Assembly (NCBI GenBank): GCA_964640995.1
Contig: CAZXJJ010000003.1
Coordinates: 124,001 to 188,000 of the forward strand
DNA length: 64,000 nucleotides
Reading direction: 5' to 3'
Source: JAAYUH01 sp964640995
GTDB lineage: Bacteria; Caldisericota; Caldisericia; B22-G15
The notes under the pieces were generated by a model, which saw nothing but the letters and a program-made list of their open reading frames with translations, was not told where the DNA came from and did not search any database. Shown piece by piece: positions 1 through 8,106 of the stretch (position 1 is its first letter; every line of letters starts with the position of its first letter). The position numbers and the translations under genes were made by a program.

Positions 1-17
1 GACAAGGAGGTAATAAG

Positions 18-1565
18 ATGGGAAGACTCAAAAAGATTAAAGAAGAAAGGAAAAAACTTAAAAAAGAAGGAGTTTTAGATAAAAATAAAATAAAAAATAT
101 AGTTTTAAAATCTATTGCTTTATTTTTAATAGCAATAATTTTAGTTTTTAGTATAACATTTTTAATTGCATATAAAGATAGAGATATATATGCAAAAATT
201 GGTTCAACAGTAATTAAAAATAGTGAACTGAATTCAAGAATTGAAGCAGTAAAAAATCAATATAAAAGTTATGGAATCGACCCAGAAGATGAGCAATATA
301 AATCAATTTTTGAATCAATAATTGAAAGTGTGAAAGATGAACTTATTAATCAAGCAATTTTTGAAGAGTATGCAAAAAGAAACAACATTAAACCAACAGA
401 CGAAGAGATAAAAGCAAGAGTTGATAAAGAAATTGAAAATATAAAAAGTGGATTTAAATCTGAAGAAGAGTATCAAAATGCAGTTAAACAATCAAGATTT
501 AAAACAGAAGAGGCATTAAGAGAAGAACTTAAAAAATATGTTATACCTGATATTCTTGAAGCAAAAGCACTTCAGGAAGTTTACTCTCAAATTAAAATTA
601 CTGATGAAGATGCTTTAAAATATTTCAATGAGGTTACTCAAGTAAGAGCGAGACATATTTTAATTAAAGTTGATGAAAATGCAGATGAAAAAACAGTTGA
701 AGAAAAGAAAAAACTTGCAGAGTCCATAAGACAGAGAATTTTAAATGGAGAAGATTTTGCAAAATTAGCAAAAGAGTATTCTGAAGATGAGGGAACAAAA
801 GATAAGGGTGGAGATCTTGGTTTCTTTGGAAAAGGACAAATGGTTCAAGAGTTTGAGAATGCTGCATTCTCTTTAAAACCAGGAGAGATTAGTGAGTTAG
901 TAAAAACAAAATATGGATTTCACATAATTCAAGTTCTTGAGACAAAAACAAAGGGTGAAAGTTATGATCAACCTGAAAAAGTCAAAGCAAAACATATCTT
1001 AATTAAAGTTGATAAAAATGCTCCTCAAGAGGAGATTCAGAAAAAGAAAAATCTAGCAGATGAAATTTATAGCAAATTATTAAAAGGAGAAAATTTTGAT
1101 AAACTCGCTAAAGAGTATTCTGAAGATGAAAATACAAAAGAAACCGGCGGAGATTTAGGAGAAGTTGCAAAAGGAACAAAAGGAGAGAGTTGGGATAATG
1201 TAGTTTTTGCTTTAAGGAAAGGCACATTTTCTAAACCATTTGAAACTGATGAAGGTTATGAGATTGTTTATGTCTATGACAAGATTCCATTTAAAAAAGC
1301 AAAATTTGAAGATGTAAAAGATGACATAATTAAAACTCTTGAAAATCAGAAAAGAAATGAATTAAAAAATCAATGGTTAAGTGAAAAGAAAACAGAATTT
1401 GGTATAAAATATGGAAGTATGTTGACTGAAGTGACAAATTATATGAAAAAAACTTTTTTAGATCCTCTAAAAAACATTATTTCAAAATTGAGAAGTTCAA
1501 TTCAACAAAATACTGGAACAACTTCAACAGAAAATCAATCTAATAATAGTGAAGAAAAACCATAA
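18..1565 (+). CDS. Membrane-anchored parvulin-type peptidyl-prolyl isomerase with two PpiC domains
   Basis: A 515-residue foldase of the PrsA/SurA class that would catalyse prolyl isomerisation and assist folding of exported proteins. Residues about 28-52 form one hydrophobic segment, so the protein is probably anchored with its body outside the membrane. A SurA_N-like helical region follows, then two rotamase domains starting near residues 208 (RARHILIKV) and 321 (KAKHILIKV). The first keeps the family pattern GGDLGFFGKGQM and YGFHIIQV; the second is more diverged after GGDLG, so it may have weak or no catalysis. The start is set by AAGGAGGT ten bases upstream. It leads a tandem with another parvulin gene 16 bases downstream. 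Family assignment is firm; clients are unknown. Confidence 0.9.
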   Translation: MGRLKKIKEERKKLKKEGVLDKNKIKNIVLKSIALFLIAIILVFSITFLIAYKDRDIYAKIGSTVIKNSELNSRIEAVKNQYKSYGIDPEDEQYKSIFESIIESVKDELINQAIFEEYAKRNNIKPTDEEIKARVDKEIENIKSGFKSEEEYQNAVKQSRFKTEEALREELKKYVIPDILEAKALQEVYSQIKITDEDALKYFNEVTQVRARHILIKVDENADEKTVEEKKKLAESIRQRILNGEDFAKLAKEYSEDEGTKDKGGDLGFFGKGQMVQEFENAAFSLKPGEISELVKTKYGFHIIQVLETKTKGESYDQPEKVKAKHILIKVDKNAPQEEIQKKKNLADEIYSKLLKGENFDKLAKEYSEDENTKETGGDLGEVAKGTKGESWDNVVFALRKGTFSKPFETDEGYEIVYVYDKIPFKKAKFEDVKDDIIKTLENQKRNELKNQWLSEKKTEFGIKYGSMLTEVTNYMKKTFLDPLKNIISKLRSSIQQNTGTTSTENQSNNSEEKP

Positions 1566-1581
1566 AAAATAGATTATTAGA

Positions 1582-2667
1582 ATGAATAAAAAAAGAAAAG
1601 CATTAAAAATTAATTTTAAGAAATTTTTAATTCCAATAGCACTTGTTTTAGTTATAGGAATATTTACCTTTGACATCTATTCAAAAAGAGATATTGCAGC
1701 GATTGTCTGTGGTGAAAAAATTTATAAAGCAGAGGTTGAAGCAGCAGTAAACAGAAAAATCAAAGAGTATCAAAAAGACAATATAACTCTTTCAGATATT
1801 GAGATTGCAGCAATAAGAAAACAGATTTTAAATGACCTTATTGAAAATATTCTTCTTGATACATACGCAAAAGATCACAATATAAAAGTCACAGAAGATG
1901 AGGTTAAAAATGAAATACAAAGAATGAGAGAGTATACAGGTCTTTCAGAGGATGAGGTTTATAAACAAGCACTTAGCAAATATCAACTTCTTGAATCAGA
2001 TATAAATGAAATGGTAAGAAGTGCTCTTCTTGCAGATAAAGTTTATTATGAAGTTATTAAAAATTTAGATATAAGTGATGAAGAATTGTGGGAATATTTT
2101 ATTAAAAGAGTAAGTTTTTATAATGGTTCAAGAAGGGTTTCTCATATTTTTATTGCTGTTAATACACAAAAAGATACAATTGATGATATAAATTCAAAGT
2201 TTGAGAAAATGAAAAAAATAAAAGAAGAAATTTTGAAGGGTAAAAAATTTGAAGATCTTGTTAAAGAGTATTCTGAAGATTTATCAACAAAAGAAAAAGG
2301 TGGAGATCTTTTCTGGTTTAGAAAAGGAACAATTTCTGACTCAGAAATATCAAAGGCAGTTTTCTCACTAGATAAAGGAGAGATTTCAGAGGTTGTAAAA
2401 AGTCAATATGGATTTCATATTTTTAAAATTACAGATTCTGTTCCAGAGAATCTCTCATCTTTAAAAGAAGAGGAGATTAAAAAATATTTTGAAAAGATAA
2501 AAGAACTAATAAAGATTGATGCTCTATATCAGAAAAGTGAAGAAAAGATAAAGGAATTTAATAAATCTTTGTGGGAAATTTATAAGTCAAGAATTAAAAT
2601 TGGAAATACATGGGATAAAATAATAAGTATAATGAATAATTTTTTAAAAAAACTTGAGGGAAGTTAA
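1582..2667 (+). CDS. Membrane-anchored parvulin-type peptidyl-prolyl isomerase, single PpiC domain
   Basis: A 361-residue paralogue of the preceding foldase. It has an N-terminal hydrophobic anchor (about residues 14-30), a SurA_N-like helical domain, and one rotamase domain beginning near residue 185 (VSHIFIAV) with the signatures GGDLFWFRKGTISDSE and YGFHIFKI. A C-terminal charged helical tail follows. No good Shine-Dalgarno precedes the ATG; the gene starts 16 bases after the upstream stop and is likely read by coupling. It probably works with its neighbour on exported proteins, possibly the very large surface protein encoded elsewhere in the window (inference). Confidence 0.88.
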   Translation: MNKKRKALKINFKKFLIPIALVLVIGIFTFDIYSKRDIAAIVCGEKIYKAEVEAAVNRKIKEYQKDNITLSDIEIAAIRKQILNDLIENILLDTYAKDHNIKVTEDEVKNEIQRMREYTGLSEDEVYKQALSKYQLLESDINEMVRSALLADKVYYEVIKNLDISDEELWEYFIKRVSFYNGSRRVSHIFIAVNTQKDTIDDINSKFEKMKKIKEEILKGKKFEDLVKEYSEDLSTKEKGGDLFWFRKGTISDSEISKAVFSLDKGEISEVVKSQYGFHIFKITDSVPENLSSLKEEEIKKYFEKIKELIKIDALYQKSEEKIKEFNKSLWEIYKSRIKIGNTWDKIISIMNNFLKKLEGS

Positions 2668-2668
2668 A

Positions 2669-3544
2669 ATGAAAAAAAGTATCATAATTTTAATTATTGT
2701 TATTGCATTAATTTTAATTGGTGGGTTCATATTTTTTACAGGAACTCACATTGAGGGAATTGTTTATGATGCGCAAACAAATAAAAGGATTTCTGATGCA
2801 TTAGTTACAATTAATGGTATTAAATTTAAGACAGATATCGATGGAAGATTCAGAGCATATTCACCACCATTAAATAAGGTTATAACAGTTGATAAAAGTG
2901 GATATAAAACTTTTTCTGAGGTTTTTCCAGCAAAATTTGGAATTCAAATTATAGAAATTGGTATAAAACCATACACTTTTGATGAAATATTCTCAGATTT
3001 TAAAAATAAATTAGGTACTATTAAAAGTTATCACTATATATACGAAATTCAAAGTGAAATCGATGGAAAAACTGAAAAGATGAATATGGAACTTTATCAA
3101 ACAGTCGATGCTTCACACTTTATTTCAAAAAAGGAGAATGAATCTTTTTTAGAAATATACATATTTAATGATTTTATTTATTATAGAGATAATGAAACAA
3201 AACAGTTTGAAAAAATTGAAAAAAATAAATTTCAAGAGAATATTCCAGTTTTAACACTTAAAGATATTTTTGAACTATTTTCAATAAAATCCACACCATC
3301 ATCCTTTTCATTTTTAAAAGAAACAAAAATTGACAATGAAGATGCACTTATTTTTAACGCAAAATGGGAAGACCTTTTTTCAAATTCAGAAGGAAAAATA
3401 TATTTAAGAAAAAAAGATAATATTGTAATTAAAATGGAATTTATTGATACAGGAGTAAATGAAGAGGGGAAAAATGTAAAAACAACAATTAATTTTGATC
3501 TTAAAGATATTAACAAAGAAATAAAAATTAATCCACCCCAATAA
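2669..3544 (+). CDS. Membrane-anchored protein with carboxypeptidase-regulatory-like and LolA/RseB-like regions
   Basis: A 291-residue protein. Residues 4-23 are a strong hydrophobic signal or anchor segment without a lipobox cysteine. Residues about 27-80 resemble a CarboxypepD_reg beta-sandwich (GIVYDAQTNKRISDALVTI then DIDGRF). Residues about 95-290 resemble outer-membrane-lipoprotein-sorting LolA/RseB-type folds: a strand-rich region beginning with KSYHYIYEIQSEIDGK and ending with long beta strands. I chose the ATG at 2669 because GAGGG lies eight bases upstream; an earlier in-frame TTG at 2654 would bury this site and overlap the upstream gene. It is third in an envelope-folding operon. 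Exact function is unknown. Confidence 0.65.
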   Translation: MKKSIIILIIVIALILIGGFIFFTGTHIEGIVYDAQTNKRISDALVTINGIKFKTDIDGRFRAYSPPLNKVITVDKSGYKTFSEVFPAKFGIQIIEIGIKPYTFDEIFSDFKNKLGTIKSYHYIYEIQSEIDGKTEKMNMELYQTVDASHFISKKENESFLEIYIFNDFIYYRDNETKQFEKIEKNKFQENIPVLTLKDIFELFSIKSTPSSFSFLKETKIDNEDALIFNAKWEDLFSNSEGKIYLRKKDNIVIKMEFIDTGVNEEGKNVKTTINFDLKDINKEIKINPPQ

Positions 3545-3578
3545 AAAAATTTATAATATCTCTTTTTAATAATACCTC

Positions 3579-3606
3579 TTGACAATTTTTAATTATTTAT
3601 TATAAT
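3579..3606 (+). promoter_or_regulatory. Sigma-70-type promoter of hsp20
   Basis: A TTGACA box at 3579-3584 and a TATAAT box at 3601-3606 are separated by 16 bases, both matching the housekeeping consensus exactly. The transcript would start near 3613 and give a leader of about 33 bases. I see no CIRCE inverted repeat near it, so heat regulation is not visible here. Confidence 0.8.
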
Positions 3607-3645
3607 AATAATAGATAAAAAATCTTTTAAAAGGAGGTGATGCTT

Positions 3646-4089
3646 ATGGCAATTAGAAGATGGGAACCATGGGAAATTGATATTTTCTCTGATTTTGAAA
3701 AATTAAGAAGAGAAATTGATAGAATGTTTGAAGAATTTATTCCAGCAAGAAGAGAAATTACCTTCAGACCCAGTATTGATCTTATTGAAACAGATAATGA
3801 AGTAGTTCTCAAAGCAGAACTTCCTGGACTCAAGAAAGACAACATTGAAATTACTGTCACAGAAGATGAAGTTCATCTAATAGGTGAAAAGAAAGAAGAA
3901 ATGGAGGCCAAAAAAGAAAATTACTTAAGAAAAGAAATCTGCTATGGAAAATTTGAAAGAGTCATCTCTCTTCCAGCAGAAGTTGATCCAGAAAAAGTTG
4001 AAGCAGAATTTAAAGATGGAATTCTAGAAATAAAAATGCCAAAGAAAGAAGAGGCAAAAAGAAAGGTTAAGAAAATTGAATTGAAATAA
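3646..4089 (+). CDS. Small heat shock protein, Hsp20/alpha-crystallin family
   Basis: A 147-residue ATP-independent holdase that binds unfolding proteins and hands them to refolding machines. The alpha-crystallin domain covers about residues 40-135: it opens with RPSIDLIETDNEVVLKAELP, carries GLKKDNIEITV, and ends with the diagnostic FKDGILEIKMPK before a charged tail containing a short IELK C-terminal motif. The ATG at 3646 has AGGAGGTG seven bases upstream; in-frame GTG and ATG codons further upstream lie inside that site and are rejected. It is a single-gene unit with its own promoter and a strong terminator directly after the stop. Confidence 0.95.
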   Translation: MAIRRWEPWEIDIFSDFEKLRREIDRMFEEFIPARREITFRPSIDLIETDNEVVLKAELPGLKKDNIEITVTEDEVHLIGEKKEEMEAKKENYLRKEICYGKFERVISLPAEVDPEKVEAEFKDGILEIKMPKKEEAKRKVKKIELK

Positions 4090-4101
4090 TATAAAAAACA
4101 T

Positions 4102-4149
4102 TAGGGAACTCTTGAGGAAACTTTATCCTTAGGGGTTCCCTATTTTTTA
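4102..4149. terminator. Bidirectional intrinsic terminator between hsp20 and acp
   Basis: TAGGGAAC at 4102-4109 pairs with GTTCCCTA at 4135-4142, with further pairing inside, followed on the plus strand by a T run (TATTTTTTAT). On the minus strand the hairpin is followed by TGTTTTTTAT, so it can stop both converging genes. The acp stop codon lies within the stem. Confidence 0.8.
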
Positions 4150-4385
4150 TTATATATATATTCCACAACACTATTCAAATCTATAAGTTTTTCTAACTCT
4201 TCATCCTTAACCTCAATATTAAACTCTTTTTCAACTCTCTCAACAAGATCAAGAATACTTAATGAATCCATTTCAAGGTCTTCAATAAATTTAGGATTTT
4301 CTTTCCCTAAAACTTTAGATTTTTTAATATGAACTCCATTAATCAGAATGTCCAAAATTTTTTCTTTAATCTTTTCTCTATCCAT
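4140..4385 (-). CDS. acpP: Acyl carrier protein
   Basis: An 81-residue carrier protein that holds acyl chains on a phosphopantetheine arm. The attachment motif is present as EMDSLSILDLVERVE with the modified serine at about residue 41. Helical, acidic sequence and length match the ACP family. The start has AAGGAGGA eight bases upstream. Unlike usual acpP it is not next to fabD, fabG or fabF: it stands alone between hsp20 and a divergent c-di-GMP gene, so it may be the housekeeping ACP or one serving another pathway. I cannot tell which from this window. Confidence 0.85.
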   Translation of the reverse strand: MDREKIKEKILDILINGVHIKKSKVLGKENPKFIEDLEMDSLSILDLVERVEKEFNIEVKDEELEKLIDLNSVVEYIYNKK

Positions 4386-4395
4386 AATTTCCTCC

Positions 4396-4424
4396 TTTAC
4401 ACTAATTTTACATTATAATATAAT
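4396..4424 (+). promoter_or_regulatory. Promoter of the GGDEF/HD-GYP gene, probably giving a leaderless mRNA
   Basis: TTTACA at 4396-4401 and TATAAT at 4419-4424 are separated by exactly 17 bases. The expected start of transcription, six to eight bases past the -10 box, falls on or next to the ATG at 4432, and no Shine-Dalgarno sequence is present. Confidence 0.65.
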
Positions 4425-4431
4425 TCAGATA

Positions 4432-7400
4432 ATGGGAATAGAAAAAAACTTTGATGATAATTTATACGAGAGTTTTGAAAAATTTAAAAGTTTTTTTTAT
4501 AATCACCCTGAAGCTCTTATTTTTATAGATAAAGATGGCTTTATTGTTGAAATTAACCCAAAATTTACTGAAATTTTTGGATTTACATTAGAAGAAATAA
4601 AAGGGAAAAATTTAAATGATATTTTCTTTATACCAGAGGAGTTGTCTGAAGAAGGTAAAAAGCTTGATGAAATTGCCCTTAAAACTGGATACATAAATTT
4701 CGAAACAAAGAGAAAAAGAAAAGATGGCACAATTATTCCTGTGTCAATTTCAGGTTCATCAGTTACTATTAATGGTAAAGTCAAAGGAATTATTGGACTT
4801 TATATAGATTTAAGTGAAAAGAAGAAAAAAGAAGAAGAATTAAAATTTTTATCAACACATGATAATCTTACTGGTTTATATAATAAACAATTCTTTAGTG
4901 AAAGATTCATAGCTGAAAAGGAGAGAGCAAAGAGATATGGTGAAAAATTTGCAATTCTTTTTTTAGATTTATATGATTTTAAATATATAAATGATATATA
5001 TGGACATAGTTTTGGAGATATAGTTTTAAAAGAAATTGCTAAAAAATTAGAACAAAACATGAGAAAATATGATCTAATTGCAAGGGCTGGTGGTGATGAG
5101 TTTTTAATTTTAATTACCAATATAAAAAAATCAGAATGTTTAGTCAAAATAACAAAGAGATTAATAGATAATATATTTGGAAATCTTATCATAAATGATA
5201 TTATGATTGATACTGGAGTAAATATTGGAATATCAATATATCCTGATGATGGTGAAGAATTAGATGAGTTGATTAGAAAAGCAGATATGGCAATGTATCA
5301 TGCCAAGTCTATTGGTAAGAATATTTTTTCCTTTTATTCAAAAGAGTTAAATATTGAATCTAAAATCTCAGAACCAAGAAAGATAGAGAGAAAATTTGAA
5401 TCAATATTTAACAATATTCCAATAGCAATTATTATATTTGATAGAGATAAATTTATTAATTTTGTTAATGATAAGGTAGTTGATGTTTTAAATTTAAAAA
5501 AAGATGAAATGATAGGAAAAAACATAAAAGAATTAATTAACTCAGATTTAGATTTAAAAATAGATGAATTTATTGAAAATAACTTAGATCAATATTCATT
5601 AATAAAAGAATATAAAACAAAGGAAGAAACAAAATTTTTAAATTTATCTTTTTTTAAAATTTTCGATAAAGATTACAATACATATTATTATCTTCTATCA
5701 TTAGTTGATATAACAAAGGAAAAGCTTTTAAATTATGAACTTGAAAAAGAGAGAGAATTTTTATCAAACTTACTTGAAAACATAGAAGCAATTATAACAA
5801 TTGAGGATCTAGATGGTAATGTTCTTTATATAAATAAAAAGGGAAAAGAAATATTAGGTTATGAAATAAAAGATATAATAGGTAAAAATTGGGTTGAATC
5901 ATTCACTCCAGAAAACTACAAAGATGAATTAAAAAGATTTTATGAAAATTTGAAAAAAGGAGAAATAGAAGATTTAAAAGTTCATATAAATCCAATTAAA
6001 ACAAAAAATGGAACAGAAAAAGTTGTTTTATGGAAGAATAGTTTTATAAATTATGGAAAAAATCAAAAAGCCCTTCTTTCATTAGGAATAAATATAACAA
6101 AAGAGTTAGAATTACAAAAAGAATTAAGAAAAAAGGAAGAAATATTAGAAAAGATTTTAGATTCTTCAACTGAGATAATTTTTGTTAACGATATAGAAGG
6201 AAAATTTTTATATGCAAATAAAACCTTTTTAGATATATTTAATCTATCTAAAGATAAAGTTATTGGTAAAAAATATATTGAAACATTTCCTCAATTTGAA
6301 GATTTGATTATGAAATTGCATAAAAAAATATTAATTGAGAAAAATCAATTTTCAACTGAAGAATCGATTACAATTGATGGTAAAAAATATATTTTTGATG
6401 TTACCATCTCTCCGGTTTTAGACGAAAAAGGAAATATAATTCAAATTATTGTTTTTGCAAAAGATATATCTGATTTGAGAACAAAGGAAAATGAACTTGA
6501 AAATCTTATAGATGCATTAAGATATGAATTATATTTCCAGGAGAAATTGAGGGTAATATTTTTAATTTTCCATTCTCAAGAAAACTTGGATAAACTCCTT
6601 GAAGTTATTCTTGATGAGATAGAAAAAATTATTCCATCATCATCATCAAATATTGCATTTTTAGAAAAAAATTATCTTGTTAATGTAGCAATTAGAGGTT
6701 ATGAAAAATATGGAATTGAAGATTATGTTAAAAATATGAAATTAAATATTGATGAATTTCCGGTTGAAAAGTTTGTACTTGATACGAAAAAACCTTATAT
6801 AATATATAATACTATTGAAGAAAAAAATTGGATAATTTTTGAAAAAACAAAATATATAAAATCCCGTATAATAGTTCCAATAACTGTAAAGGATAAAATA
6901 ATTGGTGTTATTAGATTGGATTCGGATAAAGAAAACTACTTTTCAAACAAAGACGCTGATAGATTAACAATTATCGCTGGTTCTCTTGGATTGGCTATCG
7001 AAAACATTAAAAATTTAGAGAAAATAAGAAGTTTTTCAGAACAAATATTGAATTTGGTATCAAAAATTATAGAATTAAAAGACCCATATACAGCAGGACA
7101 TCAGAAAAATGTAAGTGACTATGCTATTAAAATTGCTAAACAAATGAATCTTTCTGAAGAAAAAATTGAAGTTATAAAAGTTGCTTCTCTATTACATGAT
7201 ATAGGTAAAATGATTCTTCCTTTTGAAATTTTAACTAAACCATTTAAACTAACCCCAAGAGAATATGAACTTATTAAAGAGCATCCCAAATATGGTTATG
7301 AGTTATTAAAAGATATTAACATTCCAGATATAATTAAAGAGGTAATATTACAACACCATGAAAGATTAAATGGAACTGGTTATCCTAAAGGTCTTAAGGG

Positions 7401-7596
7401 TGACGAAATTTTATTAGAAACAAAAATAATTGCAGTTGCAGATGTTTTTGATGCAATGAATTCACATAGACCATACAGACCAAAATATCATATTAAAGAA
7501 ATATTGAATGAGTTAATTTCAAATAAAGGAACTTTATATGACCCACAAGTTGTAGATGTTCTTCTTGAACTTTACAAAGAGAATAAATTAATTTAA
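4432..7596 (+). CDS. PAS-GGDEF-PAS-PAS-PAS-GAF-HD-GYP cyclic-di-GMP turnover protein
   Basis: A 1054-residue predicted bifunctional signalling enzyme. An N-terminal PAS domain (about 20-130) precedes a diguanylate cyclase domain with intact GGDEF at 220-224 and an RxxD product-inhibition site at 211-214, five residues upstream as in the family. Three further PAS-like sensor domains follow (about 320-690), then a GAF-like region (about 705-860) and a C-terminal HD-GYP phosphodiesterase with HDIGK at 922-926 and HHERLNGTGYP at 975-985. Both catalytic signatures look complete. No transmembrane segment is evident, so sensing is probably cytoplasmic. I place the start at ATG 4432, where a promoter implies leaderless translation; an upstream in-frame extension to 4348 overlaps the promoter and is rejected. 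Confidence 0.88.
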   Translation: MGIEKNFDDNLYESFEKFKSFFYNHPEALIFIDKDGFIVEINPKFTEIFGFTLEEIKGKNLNDIFFIPEELSEEGKKLDEIALKTGYINFETKRKRKDGTIIPVSISGSSVTINGKVKGIIGLYIDLSEKKKKEEELKFLSTHDNLTGLYNKQFFSERFIAEKERAKRYGEKFAILFLDLYDFKYINDIYGHSFGDIVLKEIAKKLEQNMRKYDLIARAGGDEFLILITNIKKSECLVKITKRLIDNIFGNLIINDIMIDTGVNIGISIYPDDGEELDELIRKADMAMYHAKSIGKNIFSFYSKELNIESKISEPRKIERKFESIFNNIPIAIIIFDRDKFINFVNDKVVDVLNLKKDEMIGKNIKELINSDLDLKIDEFIENNLDQYSLIKEYKTKEETKFLNLSFFKIFDKDYNTYYYLLSLVDITKEKLLNYELEKEREFLSNLLENIEAIITIEDLDGNVLYINKKGKEILGYEIKDIIGKNWVESFTPENYKDELKRFYENLKKGEIEDLKVHINPIKTKNGTEKVVLWKNSFINYGKNQKALLSLGINITKELELQKELRKKEEILEKILDSSTEIIFVNDIEGKFLYANKTFLDIFNLSKDKVIGKKYIETFPQFEDLIMKLHKKILIEKNQFSTEESITIDGKKYIFDVTISPVLDEKGNIIQIIVFAKDISDLRTKENELENLIDALRYELYFQEKLRVIFLIFHSQENLDKLLEVILDEIEKIIPSSSSNIAFLEKNYLVNVAIRGYEKYGIEDYVKNMKLNIDEFPVEKFVLDTKKPYIIYNTIEEKNWIIFEKTKYIKSRIIVPITVKDKIIGVIRLDSDKENYFSNKDADRLTIIAGSLGLAIENIKNLEKIRSFSEQILNLVSKIIELKDPYTAGHQKNVSDYAIKIAKQMNLSEEKIEVIKVASLLHDIGKMILPFEILTKPFKLTPREYELIKEHPKYGYELLKDINIPDIIKEVILQHHERLNGTGYPKGLKGDEILLETKIIAVADVFDAMNSHRPYRPKYHIKEILNELISNKGTLYDPQVVDVLLELYKENKLI

Positions 7597-7635
7597 AATT
7601 GAATTAATTATAATCTTTAAGGAGGAATTTTTGTT

Positions 7636-8103
7636 ATGGAAACAAAAACATTAAAAGTTCAAGATAAATTTATAGATTTTACTTTAAAAGATCAAAATGG
7701 TGAAAAATTAACTATCTCTTCTTTTACTGGAAAAAAGGTGCTTCTATCTTTTCATCCACTTGCCTGGACTTCCATTTGTGCAGAACAGATGAAAGATCTT
7801 GAGAAAAATTATGATGAATTTTTAAAATATAATACAATTCCATTAGGAATAAGTGTTGATCCAGTTCCAACCAAAAAAGCATGGGCAGATCATTTAGGTC
7901 TTAAAAATCTAAAAATTCTTTCAGATTTTTGGCCACATGGTGATGTATCAAAATTATATGGAATTTTTAGAGAAAAAGAGGGATTTTCAGAGAGATCAAA
8001 TATTTTAATCGATGAGAATGGAAAAATTATATTTATTAAAATATATGAGTTAAGTAAAGTACCTGATTTAAAAGAAATTTTTGATTTACTTGATTCTCTT
8101 TAA
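7636..8103 (+). CDS. 1-Cys peroxiredoxin, AhpC/TSA family
   Basis: A 155-residue thiol peroxidase that would reduce hydrogen peroxide or organic hydroperoxides. The peroxidatic cysteine is Cys48 in HPLAWTSICAEQM, the place of the family P-x3-T-x2-C motif. It is the only cysteine in the protein, so there is no internal resolving cysteine and an external thiol partner is needed; a thioredoxin is encoded in this window. The start has TAAGGAGGA close upstream. The next gene begins three bases after its stop. Confidence 0.88.
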   Translation: METKTLKVQDKFIDFTLKDQNGEKLTISSFTGKKVLLSFHPLAWTSICAEQMKDLEKNYDEFLKYNTIPLGISVDPVPTKKAWADHLGLKNLKILSDFWPHGDVSKLYGIFREKEGFSERSNILIDENGKIIFIKIYELSKVPDLKEIFDLLDSL

Positions 8104-8106
8104 TAA

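Noticed and set aside
3545..3645. CIRCE or HrcA operator upstream of hsp20
   Set aside because: No TTAGCACTC-N9-GAGTGCTAA-like inverted repeat is present.
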